Source: Polynucleobacter meluiroseus (lineage in GTDB: Bacteria; Pseudomonadota; Gammaproteobacteria; Burkholderiales; Burkholderiaceae). From it: a stretch of 64,000 nt of DNA. The notes under the pieces are model-generated. The model was not told where the DNA came from. It searched no databases and worked only from the letters and a program-made list of their open reading frames with translations. Of the stretch, positions 30,422 to 39,095 are shown one piece after another. Positions within the stretch are counted from its first letter, which is position 1; every line of letters begins with the position of its first letter. Both the position numbers and the translations under genes were made by a program. Where the stretch lies: positions 53,149 through 117,148 of the forward strand of contig CAMCUP010000002.1 of assembly GCA_945878885.1 (NCBI GenBank). The letters run 5' to 3'.

Positions 30422-30876
30422 ATGTTCTAACCCCCTTATTTACCACCGAATGCATTGCATTAAATAGCCCAGCCAAAAATAAGGATGAAGTTTTTGCTGC
30501 TGCTGCTACCTTATTTGCCAATCAACTCGATACCATTTCAGCCGACTCTGTATTGAGTTTTCTGAATGCCCGTGAACAGTTGGGCTCAACAGGCTTAGGT
30601 GCTGGCCTAGCAATTCCCCACGGGCGCGTCAAAGGCCTAAAGCATCCCTGTGCGGCTTTTATTACAGTTGCTAACCCAATCGACTTTTCAGCGCCCGATC
30701 AATTACCCGTGACAATCTTAGTCTTTCTTTTAGTGCCTGAAAAAGCCACCCAAGAACATCTAGAAATTCTTTCGGCTATTGCCCAAATTCTTTCTGATCC
30801 AAGCGCCCGTGCTGCTCTAAAGAATGAAGATGATCCTGAAAAAGTATGTCAGTTATTGTGCCAATGGAAGACCTAA
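30418..30876 (+). CDS. ptsN: nitrogen-regulatory PTS EIIA component
   Basis: EIIA-Ntr, the last phosphate acceptor of the regulatory phosphotransferase chain; it controls potassium transport and other targets rather than sugar uptake. The 152-residue PTS EIIA type-2 domain has the phosphorylated histidine in GLAIPHGRVKGL near residue 66, and VFLLVPEKATQEHLEILSAIAQIL near 100-125. It starts inside the hpf stop (ATGA overlap) and ends 3 bases before hprK. The EI gene ptsI lies at the end of this window; HPr was not found here. Confidence 0.95.
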   Translation: MNVLTPLFTTECIALNSPAKNKDEVFAAAATLFANQLDTISADSVLSFLNAREQLGSTGLGAGLAIPHGRVKGLKHPCAAFITVANPIDFSAPDQLPVTILVFLLVPEKATQEHLEILSAIAQILSDPSARAALKNEDDPEKVCQLLCQWKT

Positions 30877-30879
30877 AAC

Positions 30880-31866
30880 ATGACGCAGTCATTGCTCCTT
30901 GAAAGTTTATCTGCCCAACAAATTTTTGATGACAATGTTAGTGATTTAAAGCTTTCCTGGATCGGCGGCCTAGAAGGTGCTGACCGTAAATTTCCAACTG
31001 AAGCAGTCTTGGCTGCTGCTGCATCATCCGATTTAGTAGGCCACTTAAATCTAATTCACCCCAGTCGAATCCAAATTTTTGGCACCCAGGAAGTTGCTTA
31101 TCACGCTGCGCTTGAACCCGAACAACGCCATGCGCAACTAGCGAGCATGCTCTCAAAAGATCCGCCTTGTGTGGTTGTAGCCGATGGGCAAGAGCCTGAC
31201 ACTGATCTCCAGCTCTACTGCCAACGCTCATCAACCCCTTTATTTGCTACAACTGTTTCTGCTGCCACTGTAATTGATAACCTGCGTACCTATTTAAGCA
31301 AAATTGGTGCTCCCCGCGTTACGATGCATGGCGTTTTTATGGATATTTTGGGCTTAGGTGTTTTAATTATGGGTGAATCGGGTCTTGGCAAAAGTGAGTT
31401 GGGCCTCGAATTAATTTCACGTGGACATGGTTTGGTTGCTGATGATGCGGTCGATTTTGCGCGCCTTGGTCCTGATTATATTGAGGGTCGCTGTCCAATT
31501 ATTCTGCGTGATTTATTAGAAGTTCGCGGTCTAGGCTTGCTCGATATTCGTACTATTTTTGGAGAAACTGCAGTTCGGCGGCGGCTGAAGTTACGTTTAA
31601 TTGTGCAGTTAGTGCGCCGTTCAGATGGTGAATTTGAACGCCTGCCTATTGAGGCGCAACATATTGGTGTTCTTGATGTGCCAATTCGTACCGTTAAAAT
31701 TCAGGTTGCCGCTGGTCGTAATTTAGCTGTTTTGGTTGAAGCTGCTGTACGCAACACTATTTTGCAACTACGTGGTATTGATACCTTAAAAGAATTTATT
31801 GACCGCCAGCGTAGTCAAATGAATGCTGAGGCAGAAAGCAATAAGCTACAAGGGCGTTTACTTTAA
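30880..31866 (+). CDS. hprK: HPr kinase/phosphorylase
   Basis: Bifunctional enzyme that phosphorylates HPr on serine and removes the phosphate again, best known in Gram-positive bacteria but also present in betaproteobacteria beside ptsN. The 328-residue protein has an N-terminal domain to about 145 and a C-terminal kinase with Walker [16 protein letters not shown] near 166 and the [15 protein letters not shown] segment. The second conserved motif [16 protein letters not shown] is near 210. Its target HPr is not in the window. Spacing to rapZ is one base. Confidence 0.95.
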   Translation: MTQSLLLESLSAQQIFDDNVSDLKLSWIGGLEGADRKFPTEAVLAAAASSDLVGHLNLIHPSRIQIFGTQEVAYHAALEPEQRHAQLASMLSKDPPCVVVADGQEPDTDLQLYCQRSSTPLFATTVSAATVIDNLRTYLSKIGAPRVTMHGVFMDILGLGVLIMGESGLGKSELGLELISRGHGLVADDAVDFARLGPDYIEGRCPIILRDLLEVRGLGLLDIRTIFGETAVRRRLKLRLIVQLVRRSDGEFERLPIEAQHIGVLDVPIRTVKIQVAAGRNLAVLVEAAVRNTILQLRGIDTLKEFIDRQRSQMNAEAESNKLQGRLL

Positions 31867-31867
31867 G

Positions 31868-32761
31868 ATGCAAATTCATCTCATTACTGGTATTTCTGGC
31901 TCGGGGAAATCAGTAGCGCTTCGCGCCTTTGAAGATTCAGGTTACGACTGTATTGATAATTTACCCGTATCACTTTTAGAGTCCTTAATTGCTACTCTTG
32001 AAACTGAAAAACGTGAGCGCGTGGCTGTCGCGATTGATGCCCGTCGTGGCAGCTCAATCGCGCAATTACCGCAACTGCTAGAGAAGCTTCAAGCAAAACA
32101 TCAGGTGCGCGTGCTATTTATTAATGCCGATACTAATACTTTGGTACAACGCTTTTCTGAAACTAGGCGTCGGCATCCGCTCTCTGTAACAGCTGGCGTT
32201 AATTCTGAGCAGACATTAGCGAGCACTTTAATTGAAGCACTCGATCTTGAACGTAAACTTCTCGAGCCGCTTAGCAAATCAGCTCATAGTATTGATACTA
32301 GTAATCTGCCTGCCCATACCCTGCGCTCCTGGATCCAAGATCTCATTAAAGATAAGCCCGTGGGCTTAACCGTCATTCTTGAATCTTTTGGGTTTAAAAA
32401 AGGCTTGCCAGGCGAGGCTGATTTGGTATTTGATGTCCGTTGTTTGCCTAATCCCTACTATGACAAAATACTCCGCCCTTTAACTGGCAATGATGTGCCA
32501 GTTAAAATTTTCTTAAGCGCAATTCCTGAAGTAAATACTATGGCTGATGACATTATTCGCTTTATACAAAACTGGCTGCCCCATTACATTGCCGATGGGC
32601 GTAGTTATCTCACCATTGCTATAGGCTGTACTGGTGGGCAACATCGCTCGGTTTACTTAATTAATCGGCTCGGTCAAGCACTAGAGCAAAACATCCCTAA
32701 TGGGTTGCCGATTCATTTACTTTATCGCCACCGTGAATTAGATTCCAATTTCGAAAAATAA
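31868..32761 (+). CDS. rapZ: RNase adapter protein RapZ
   Basis: P-loop protein that in E. coli binds the small RNA GlmZ and delivers it to RNase E, tuning GlmS synthesis; family members bind nucleotides and amino-sugar metabolites. From the ATG at 31868, one base after the hprK stop, it has 297 residues, with Walker A GISGSGKS at 8-15. Visible later are AIDARRG, FINADTNTLVQRFSETRRRHPL near 90-115, FGFKKGLPGEADLVFDVRCLPNPYY near 178-200 and IAIGCTGGQHRSVY near 255. The last 65 bases overlap mutY on the other strand. Whether it has a GlmZ-like partner here is unknown. Confidence 0.94.
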   Translation: MQIHLITGISGSGKSVALRAFEDSGYDCIDNLPVSLLESLIATLETEKRERVAVAIDARRGSSIAQLPQLLEKLQAKHQVRVLFINADTNTLVQRFSETRRRHPLSVTAGVNSEQTLASTLIEALDLERKLLEPLSKSAHSIDTSNLPAHTLRSWIQDLIKDKPVGLTVILESFGFKKGLPGEADLVFDVRCLPNPYYDKILRPLTGNDVPVKIFLSAIPEVNTMADDIIRFIQNWLPHYIADGRSYLTIAIGCTGGQHRSVYLINRLGQALEQNIPNGLPIHLLYRHRELDSNFEK

Positions 32762-33962
32762 TTCGAATTGCCTGTGGTAGCCCAAGCCTATCTAACTGAT
32801 CAATCTTGCACCAAGCATAATCTGTAATATGAGGTAGCGATACTTTAGTCAACGAAATGCGCCACGGCTGAATTCTTAATACCCGATGGGTAAAAACATG
32901 CTTCAACGGCAAACCCTGTTCAGGTTTGCCACTCAATTCATGTAATAAATCTGCTGCTTGCTCCGAATTAAAAACCATCTGCAGTAATTGTTTGGCGCTC
33001 ATATTTTTTTTTATTTTTTGAGACTGCTTTAAATGATCTGCTGTTTGTTGTTGCCAACTTGATTCTGGTAAAGACCATAAACCACCCCAAATACCATTGG
33101 TGGCGCGACGCTGCAGTAATACATGATCTTGCACCTGAATAATAAGCATGGTGCAAGTCAATTCAGGTGATTTGGCTTTCGGTATTTTTTTTGGTAAATC
33201 AAGTACCTGCTGTGTTTTTTTGGCAACACATTGACTGGCGAAAGGGCATTTTTTTGCTTGGCTATTTTCGTTGTTTAAGCAAATTGGCTGCCGAGCAGTG
33301 CAATAAGTTGCACCAAAATCCATTAGGGCCTGTGTATAGCGGGGCATATCGCCAGCTGCTGATGGTAAAAGATTTTGTGCTAATTGCCATAATTGATCAC
33401 TAACTGGCTTACTCTGCACATTACCATCGATGCCAAATAATCTTGCTAGGACACGCTTCACATTTGCATCTAAGATAGGTACGCGTAGCTTAAATGCAAA
33501 TGCAGCAATAGCTCCGGCGGTTGATCGACCTACTCCTGCTAAATTTTCTAATTGGGCTAATTGCTCAGGAAAATAGCCGCCGTAGTCTTGCACAATTTGC
33601 TGCGCACAAGTGTGGAGATTTCGTGCGCGGGTGTAATATCCGAGGCCGCTCCATTCGGCTAAAACATCATCTAAAGGGGCAGCAGCTAGTGCCTGTACCG
33701 TTGGAAAACGCTGCATTAATTGGGGATAACGCTCAAGTACGGTGCTTACTTGAGTTTGTTGCAACATAATTTCAGAAACCCAAATCGCATATGGATCATG
33801 TAAGTTTTGCCATGGTAAGCCCTTGCGGCCAGCCTGCGCATGCCAGCGTAAAAGTGTTGCGGCAAATTGCGGGGACGTTAGCGTTTTTGGCACACTGGGC
33901 AATAATAGCTTGAGCGCTGACTTTGCACTATTTGGCGTATCGGTGTTTGGCACACTCGACAA
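32697..33962 (-). CDS. mutY: adenine DNA glycosylase
   Basis: Removes adenine opposite 8-oxoguanine, partnering MutM. Key residues: catalytic glutamate in VSEIMLQQTQV near 68, helix-hairpin-helix LAGVGRSTAGAIAAF near 142, catalytic aspartate in PILDANVKRVL near 160, and a C-terminal Nudix-like domain for 8-oxoG recognition. The Fe-S cysteines are CTARQPIC...CPFASQC; the middle spacing is about ten residues where two are usual. The length (421) exceeds the usual 350-360, partly from an N-terminal extension. The ATG at 33962 overlaps mutM by 85 bases; in-frame TTG (33902) or GTG (33893) starts would shorten this. The 3' end overlaps rapZ. Confidence 0.93.
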   Translation of the reverse strand: MSSVPNTDTPNSAKSALKLLLPSVPKTLTSPQFAATLLRWHAQAGRKGLPWQNLHDPYAIWVSEIMLQQTQVSTVLERYPQLMQRFPTVQALAAAPLDDVLAEWSGLGYYTRARNLHTCAQQIVQDYGGYFPEQLAQLENLAGVGRSTAGAIAAFAFKLRVPILDANVKRVLARLFGIDGNVQSKPVSDQLWQLAQNLLPSAAGDMPRYTQALMDFGATYCTARQPICLNNENSQAKKCPFASQCVAKKTQQVLDLPKKIPKAKSPELTCTMLIIQVQDHVLLQRRATNGIWGGLWSLPESSWQQQTADHLKQSQKIKKNMSAKQLLQMVFNSEQAADLLHELSGKPEQGLPLKHVFTHRVLRIQPWRISLTKVSLPHITDYAWCKIDQLDRLGLPQAIRIIFRNWNLIHGGDKVNESATH

Positions 33963-34714
33963 GCCTCTCCCCGTCGACCATATACTTTGGTTTGCATCAT
34001 AAAATGGCCAGGTTCGCCATCGCTATTGACAAAATCGCGTAATGAACTACCCCCCGCTTTTATTGCACGGCTCAAGACTGCACGAATGGCGGTGGCTAAA
34101 TGAGCACAATTAGGACGACTTAATCGTCCGGCTGGTTTGGCAGGATGTATGCCTGCAGCAAAAAGACTTTCGGAGCAATAAATATTACCTACTCCCACCA
34201 CCACTTGTCCAGCCAACAAAAACTGTTTGACTACGATGGTGCGCCCGCGCGATGCTTGATAGAGCAAATCAGCAGCAGCTACCCCCGCAAAATCGGCCGA
34301 TAGTGGCTCTACACCCAATTTACTAAGTAAAGCATTGTTAGCAATCGGCCCTTTACTATGTGGATGCCAGAGCACCGCACCAAATTTTCTGGGATCATGC
34401 AGCCGTAAGCTTAAGGAGTCAAAATAAAAAATTACGCGGTCGTGCGGCTTGGGTAAATCAGCTGCTGGCAAAATCCGTAAAACACCGGTCATGCCCAGAT
34501 GGATCAACAAATATCCCTCATCTAGGCGGAAGAGCAAATACTTACCGCGGCGCTCTATAGCTTGTACTTGTTGCCCACAAATGAGTTGAGCGAGTTTTTT
34601 TGGCACTGGCCAACGTAAGCGCCCATCATGAATCTCAAGGCTAGAGATACGGCGCCCCTCAATGTGGCTTTGAATACCAAGACGGGTTACTTCTACTTCA
34701 GGTAGTTCGGGCAT
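33878..34714 (-). CDS. mutM: formamidopyrimidine-DNA glycosylase
   Basis: Excises 8-oxoguanine and formamidopyrimidines and cleaves the abasic site. The enzyme uses its N-terminal proline as nucleophile, so the start must give MPELPEVE: this is the ATG at 34714, not the in-frame TTG one codon upstream. Residues P2 and E3, lysine in the RRGKYLLF segment near 58, and the C-terminal zinc finger (CRVC, then CPVC after 16 residues) are all present in 278 residues. It overlaps the mutY start, so the two repair genes are translationally linked. The TPR-LolB gene diverges 35 bases away. Confidence 0.96.
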   Translation of the reverse strand: MPELPEVEVTRLGIQSHIEGRRISSLEIHDGRLRWPVPKKLAQLICGQQVQAIERRGKYLLFRLDEGYLLIHLGMTGVLRILPAADLPKPHDRVIFYFDSLSLRLHDPRKFGAVLWHPHSKGPIANNALLSKLGVEPLSADFAGVAAADLLYQASRGRTIVVKQFLLAGQVVVGVGNIYCSESLFAAGIHPAKPAGRLSRPNCAHLATAIRAVLSRAIKAGGSSLRDFVNSDGEPGHFMMQTKVYGRRGEACRVCQTPIRQIVQSQRSSYYCPVCQKR

Positions 34715-34749
34715 CAATAGATTGTAGTTTCGGAGATTAGAATGAGGTT

Positions 34750-36246
34750 ATGAAATCTTTTTTAGTCCTTCGTTTTGCCCTTGCCATTGCCCTTGGGCTT
34801 GGAATCCCTTTGCCTGCTGCTGCCCAGCAATCCCCAGCCCAAAAAGGTGCTTTTGAAGAGCGTGGCGGTGGGCAGACCATTTTTGAAATATTAGCAGCAG
34901 AAATCGCCTTCCAACGTGGGGAATTTGGCTTGGCATACCAAACCTATTTGAGCCTAGCGCGAAAAACCCGCGATCCTCGGTTAGCGCAACGGGCGATGGA
35001 AATTGCTTTAGCAGCTGGAGCACCTGATAGCGCCCTAGAAGCAGCTGAAAGCTGGGATAGCTTGGCGGGTAATGCGCCTGGAAATTCAAAAGAAGTATTA
35101 ATTACTTTGTTAATGCTAAACCAACGCTGGGCTGATGCCGTACAGCCAACTATTGTGCTTCTTAATAGCCAGAATGCTGTCGAACGTGAATCGACCTTAA
35201 AGCGCTTAACCCCACTATTTGCAAAAGCAAGTAATGAGGATGCAGCAATGCGGACTTTTTACAGCATTATTTCTGCTCTTAAACCGTTGCCGCAAGATAA
35301 AGATCTACTTTTTCTGTATTCGATGGCGGCAGATAAAGTTGGCCAGCCAGCAGTGATGGAAAAAGTATTACGCCTCATTTTGCTGAAAAATCCAAATGAT
35401 GTAAATGCTTTAAATGCCTTAGGTTACTCTTTGGCAGACCGTAAACAAAAATTACCTGAGGCCTTTGATTTAATCAACAAAGCGCATCAACTTTCTCCAA
35501 ATGATGCTTTTATCTTAGATAGTTTAGGGTGGGTTAATTTTCGTTTAGGTAATATTGCTTTAGCTACTCAGCAACTTCAACTAGCCCTGCAAACTAAACC
35601 TGAAGCCGATATTGCTGCCCATTTAGGAGAAGTCCAGTGGAGTCAAAACCAAACTAGTGCTGCTCAAGAATCTTGGCGTCAGGCAGAAAAATTAGATGCA
35701 AATAATGCAACTTTGCGTGAAACCTTGACTCGTCTTAAACCAGATTGGATCAGCCATAATGAAACTAAATCGGCTCAGTGGGATGGTCGCTTTTCAGTAA
35801 AAGTAACTGGTAGCGTAGAAGGCCGGAATCAAGGCGGTTCGGGTGGTTTTACTCTCACCCAAAATCAATTAAGTGACGTGTTAGAAATTCGTAATCCAAT
35901 TGGTGGGGCGCTTGCTAAAATTACAATTACGCCTAGCGAAGCAACCCTAGAGCGTAATGGCGAAACAATTAAGGCATTTGATGCCGACACTTTAGTAATG
36001 AATGCGCTGGGCATTGCATTGCCTGCTCGAGGCCTATCTGATTGGCTTCGAGCTCAAGCTAGACCGGGAAGTAGCGCTAGTATTGAACGCAATAGTGACG
36101 GTCAAGTTACCCAAATAAAACAAGATGGTTGGGCGTTAACTTATGATTGGCTCAATGCTAATAAACTTGAAAAACTGACCATGCTTCGCAATACAAATTT
36201 AGGTTCAGTTGAGGTTCGCTTGGTTTTTGACTATGCCAGCAACTAA
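34750..36246 (+). CDS. TPR protein fused to a LolB-like domain
   Basis: A 498-residue exported protein with two parts. After a signal peptide (to about 25, ending PLPAAAQ), residues 40-335 form tetratricopeptide-type helical repeats (for example PNDVNALNALGYSLADRKQKLPEA and SPNDAFILDSLGWVNFRLGN). From about 343 a LolB-like beta-barrel follows: QWDGRFSVKV, GGFTLTQN, LEIRNPIGGALAKI, GLSDWLRAQARPG, DGWALTYDW. LolB is the outer-membrane receptor for lipoproteins and is normally a lipoprotein itself. Here no lipobox cysteine is visible, so the fusion would be soluble or held by the TPR part. In many relatives the TPR gene, lolB and ispE are separate neighbours; ispE overlaps this gene's end. Confidence 0.82.
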   Translation: MKSFLVLRFALAIALGLGIPLPAAAQQSPAQKGAFEERGGGQTIFEILAAEIAFQRGEFGLAYQTYLSLARKTRDPRLAQRAMEIALAAGAPDSALEAAESWDSLAGNAPGNSKEVLITLLMLNQRWADAVQPTIVLLNSQNAVERESTLKRLTPLFAKASNEDAAMRTFYSIISALKPLPQDKDLLFLYSMAADKVGQPAVMEKVLRLILLKNPNDVNALNALGYSLADRKQKLPEAFDLINKAHQLSPNDAFILDSLGWVNFRLGNIALATQQLQLALQTKPEADIAAHLGEVQWSQNQTSAAQESWRQAEKLDANNATLRETLTRLKPDWISHNETKSAQWDGRFSVKVTGSVEGRNQGGSGGFTLTQNQLSDVLEIRNPIGGALAKITITPSEATLERNGETIKAFDADTLVMNALGIALPARGLSDWLRAQARPGSSASIERNSDGQVTQIKQDGWALTYDWLNANKLEKLTMLRNTNLGSVEVRLVFDYASN

Positions 36247-37117
36247 GAAAATTCAACTTTTAGCGCCCGCGAAACTCAATTTATTTTTACATATTGTGGG
36301 TCAACGTACAGATGGCTATCATCTGTTGCAATCAGTTTTTCAATTAATTGACTGGTGTGATTTAATTACGCTTGAGCTAACTGATAATCAGCAGATTGAA
36401 TACCTTACGCCACTTCCTGGTGTTGTCGCTGCAGACGATCTAATCGTCAAAGCAGCGCAACTAATTAAAGCCTTTAGCGGTGCACAGGCTGGGGTTTCAA
36501 TTTCCCTTGAAAAAAATATTCCAATTGGTGCTGGGCTTGGTGGTGGCTCATCTGATGCTGCTGCAGTTTTGCTAGGACTTAATTATTTATGGGGTTTAAA
36601 TTTAGATCTCTCTACCCTAACGCAGCTTGGCCTAAAACTTGGGGCAGATGTGCCTTTTTTCTTATTCGGAAAAAATGCTTTTGTCGAAGGTATTGGAGAG
36701 CAATTACAGGAAATAGAATTATTCCCAAAAGCCTATTTAGTTATTTTCCCAGGGCGGCCAATTCCGACTGCAGCAATTTTTCAAGCGCCTCAATTGACCC
36801 GTGACCATGCCCCGATTACAATTAATGACTATTTAGATGCGCCTTTGTCAGAAAATATCTTTAGCAACGATTGTCAGACGGTGGCCATACAAATTTGCCC
36901 TGAAGTTCAGCAGGCCTTAGATTGGATTGCACTGATGTTACCTTGTTCTAAACCCAGCATGTCTGGCTCTGGCAGTAGTGTTTTTGTCGCGCTTGCCGAT
37001 TCATTAGCTAATGACCGCGCCAATGAACTTTGTAGGCAACTACCAAAAGGGTGGGTTGGTCGAGTGGCGGAGGGTTTAAATCAAAATTCCGCTTACAATC
37101 CCATTTCATCAAAATGA
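36233..37117 (+). CDS. ispE: 4-diphosphocytidyl-2-C-methyl-D-erythritol kinase
   Basis: GHMP-family kinase of the MEP isoprenoid pathway. The 294-residue product, from the ATG at 36233, carries LAPAKLNLFLHIVGQRTDGYHLLQS at the N-terminus (substrate-binding lysine and aspartate region), the ATP loop PIGAGLGGGSSDAAA near 94-108 and the C-terminal PSMSGSGSSVF motif near 243. The ATG overlaps the end of the TPR-LolB gene by 14 bases, so coupling is likely. The open frame begins eight codons earlier, but that adds no conserved sequence. A tRNA-Gln gene follows 8 bases later. Confidence 0.96.
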   Translation: MPATKKIQLLAPAKLNLFLHIVGQRTDGYHLLQSVFQLIDWCDLITLELTDNQQIEYLTPLPGVVAADDLIVKAAQLIKAFSGAQAGVSISLEKNIPIGAGLGGGSSDAAAVLLGLNYLWGLNLDLSTLTQLGLKLGADVPFFLFGKNAFVEGIGEQLQEIELFPKAYLVIFPGRPIPTAAIFQAPQLTRDHAPITINDYLDAPLSENIFSNDCQTVAIQICPEVQQALDWIALMLPCSKPSMSGSGSSVFVALADSLANDRANELCRQLPKGWVGRVAEGLNQNSAYNPISSK

Positions 37118-37125
37118 CGCACTAC

Positions 37126-37202
37126 AGGGGAGTCGCCAAGCTGGTTAAGGCACTGGATTTTGATTCCAGCATGCGAAGGTTCGAATCCTTCCTCCCCTGC
37201 CA
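37126..37202 (+). tRNA. tRNA-Gln (anticodon TTG)
   Basis: A 77-base cloverleaf. The acceptor stem AGGGGAG pairs with CTCCCCT, then come discriminator G and an encoded CCA end. The anticodon arm is CTGGA-TTTTGAT-TCCAG with anticodon TTG for glutamine, and the T arm carries GGTTCGAATCC. A good -10 box, TACAAT (37095-37100), lies about 25 bases upstream inside the end of ispE, without a clear -35. The tRNA precedes prs by 18 bases, so both may come from one transcript. Confidence 0.96.
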
Positions 37203-37220
37203 AATAACTGCATAGCCTAA

Positions 37221-38186
37221 ATGTCTGCTCCTATGAACTCTGATTTCTTGACCTTATTTACTGGCAACGCCAATTCTGCATTAGCGAATGCAGTTGCTAA
37301 AGAGTTAAGTCTTCCCCTCGGTAAAGCCTTTGTAGGGCGCTTCTCAGATGGAGAAATTCAGGTGGAAATTCAGGAAAACGTACGCGGGAAAAATGTGGTT
37401 GTGATTCAGTCAACTTGCGCGCCAACAAATGATAATTTGATGGAATTAATGATTATGATTGATGCTCTCAAGCGTGCATCTGCAAGCCGAATAACGGCAG
37501 TGATCCCTTACTTCGGTTATGCCCGTCAAGACCGTCGCCCTCGCTCAGCTCGGGTAGCTATTTCTGCCCGCATTATTGCGAATATGTTGCAATCTGTGGC
37601 CGGCATTGAGCGGGTTTTAACGATGGACTTACATGCCGACCAAATTCAAGGTTTCTTTGATATACCAGTAGACAATATTTATGCTTCGCCAGTTTTGTTG
37701 GCTGATCTGCAGCGCAAGAAGGGTGATGACTTATTGGTAGTCTCTCCTGATATTGGCGGTGTTGTCCGTGCCCGGGCGATGGCTAAACAACTAGACTGTG
37801 ACTTAGCAATTATTGATAAACGACGCCCTAAAGCCAATGTTTCGGAAGTTATGCACCTGATTGGTGAAGTTGAGGGTCGCCATTGCGTCATTATGGATGA
37901 CATCATTGATACGGGTGGAACCCTATGTAAAGCCGCTGAAGCCCTCAAAGAGCGGGGTGCTAAAGGGGTTACCGCATACTGTACTCACGCTGTTTTATCG
38001 GGTGGCGCGGTGGCTCGCATTGCCGCCTCTGAACTTGATGAAGTGGTTGTAACTGACACCATTCCCCTTACTGAAGAGGGTCTTAAAGTGAAGAAAATAC
38101 GTCAATTAAGTGTTGCCCCCCTTTTAGCTGAAACTCTCCTTCGAATTAGCAAGGGCGATTCAGTCATGTCTCTTTTTGCCGAGTAA
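37221..38186 (+). CDS. prs: ribose-phosphate pyrophosphokinase
   Basis: Makes PRPP from ribose 5-phosphate and ATP, supplying purine, pyrimidine, histidine, tryptophan and NAD synthesis. The 321-residue product is of class I length. Visible are [20 protein letters not shown] near 41-60, the flexible-loop segment [16 protein letters not shown] near 95-110, the metal-binding [17 protein letters not shown] near 135, and the PRPP loop [12 protein letters not shown] near 222-233. An in-frame ATG four codons later is an alternative start. The tRNA-Gln gene upstream and rplY and pth downstream follow the common betaproteobacterial order. Confidence 0.97.
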   Translation: MSAPMNSDFLTLFTGNANSALANAVAKELSLPLGKAFVGRFSDGEIQVEIQENVRGKNVVVIQSTCAPTNDNLMELMIMIDALKRASASRITAVIPYFGYARQDRRPRSARVAISARIIANMLQSVAGIERVLTMDLHADQIQGFFDIPVDNIYASPVLLADLQRKKGDDLLVVSPDIGGVVRARAMAKQLDCDLAIIDKRRPKANVSEVMHLIGEVEGRHCVIMDDIIDTGGTLCKAAEALKERGAKGVTAYCTHAVLSGGAVARIAASELDEVVVTDTIPLTEEGLKVKKIRQLSVAPLLAETLLRISKGDSVMSLFAE

Positions 38187-38198
38187 ATAGCTGTTTTC

Positions 38199-38214
38199 GG
38201 CCCCTTTGGGGGCC
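38199..38214 (+). terminator. GC-rich hairpin after prs
   Basis: A stem GGCCCC / GGGGCC with a short loop lies 13 bases after the prs stop. It lacks a clean T-tract (AATTGTT follows), so it is at best a weak intrinsic terminator. It is immediately followed by the rplY promoter. Confidence 0.4.
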
Positions 38215-38216
38215 AA

Positions 38217-38246
38217 TTGTTAAAAATACCCTAAGCAAGCTATAAT
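38217..38246 (+). promoter_or_regulatory. sigma70-type promoter of rplY
   Basis: TTGTTA (38217-38222) and a perfect TATAAT (38241-38246) are separated by 18 bases, 55 bases before the rplY start. It separates rplY from prs transcriptionally. Together with the intrinsic terminator at 39026-39051 it brackets rplY as a single-gene unit. Confidence 0.65.
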
Positions 38247-38301
38247 TTGAGGCTTTTCTGTTTGGTCGCGAACGGAAATTAACCTCAATTTGGGAGTCAT
38301 T

Positions 38302-38973
38302 ATGAAAGTCGTTGCTTTTGAAAGAAGCGTACAGGGAACGGGTGCGAGCCGCCGCCTACGCAACTCCGGTAAAACCCCGGGCATTATTTATGGTGGCCAA
38401 CATGCACCGCAAGTTGTAGAACTAGACCATAACGCTCTATTTCATGCATTGCGCAAAGAGGCTTTCCACTCATCCATTTTGGAAATTGAAATTGGTGGCA
38501 AAGCCCAAAAGGCCCTGCTACGCGATTACCAAATGCATCCATTTAAACCACTGGTTTTGCACATTGATTTTCAACGCGTGTCAGCTACTGAAAAAATTCA
38601 TATGCGAATTCCTTTGCACTTCACGCGGGCCGACGAATCGGTTGCAGTTAAATTAGGCGGCGCGATGATTAGTCATATCATTAATGAGCTTGAAATTACC
38701 TGCTTACCTGCTGATCTACCTGAATTCATTGAGGTTGATCTCAGTAAGATTGAAATTGGTCATTCAATTCATGTGAAAGATGTCATCCTACCAAAAGGGG
38801 TTGCTTTGGTCTTGCATCTTGAACAAGAAAATCCAGTGATTGCTAATGCCCGTATTCCAACTGTTAAAGCTGAACCTGAAGCAGTTGTTGCGGTGGCTGC
38901 CGAGGTAGCGCCTGCTGCTGCAGATGCTGCTAAAGATAAAGACAAAGACAAAGATAAGGACGCTAAAGCTTAA
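38302..38973 (+). CDS. rplY: 50S ribosomal protein L25 (CTC/TL5 form)
   Basis: Binds 5S rRNA in the large subunit. The 223-residue product is the long CTC form: an N-terminal L25 domain (to about 95, with [10 protein letters not shown] and the [16 protein letters not shown] turn) plus a C-terminal TL5-type beta domain to about 190. The tail is Ala/Val-rich and ends in a repeated Asp-Lys stretch encoded by five tandem hexamers (38932-38961). The ATG at 38302 follows GGGAG by 5 bases; an in-frame TTG four codons earlier is less likely. Own promoter and terminator are visible. Confidence 0.95.
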   Translation: MKVVAFERSVQGTGASRRLRNSGKTPGIIYGGQHAPQVVELDHNALFHALRKEAFHSSILEIEIGGKAQKALLRDYQMHPFKPLVLHIDFQRVSATEKIHMRIPLHFTRADESVAVKLGGAMISHIINELEITCLPADLPEFIEVDLSKIEIGHSIHVKDVILPKGVALVLHLEQENPVIANARIPTVKAEPEAVVAVAAEVAPAAADAAKDKDKDKDKDAKA

Positions 38974-39025
38974 TTTGGCTAGCTATTCTTTTTATTGAAG
39001 GTATTTGCTCTACCCTTACTAAGAA

Positions 39026-39051
39026 AGCCCGCAATCAGCGGGGGTTTTTTT
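39026..39051 (+). terminator. rho-independent terminator of rplY
   Basis: A GC-rich stem, CCCGC (39028-39032) with GCGGG and a 5-base loop, is followed by a run of T residues ending at 39051. It lies about 50 bases after the rplY stop and is a canonical intrinsic terminator. Confidence 0.85.
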
Positions 39052-39095
39052 GAAAACCCCATGACATTTTTTCTAGCTTAGGCTACATTGGCTGC

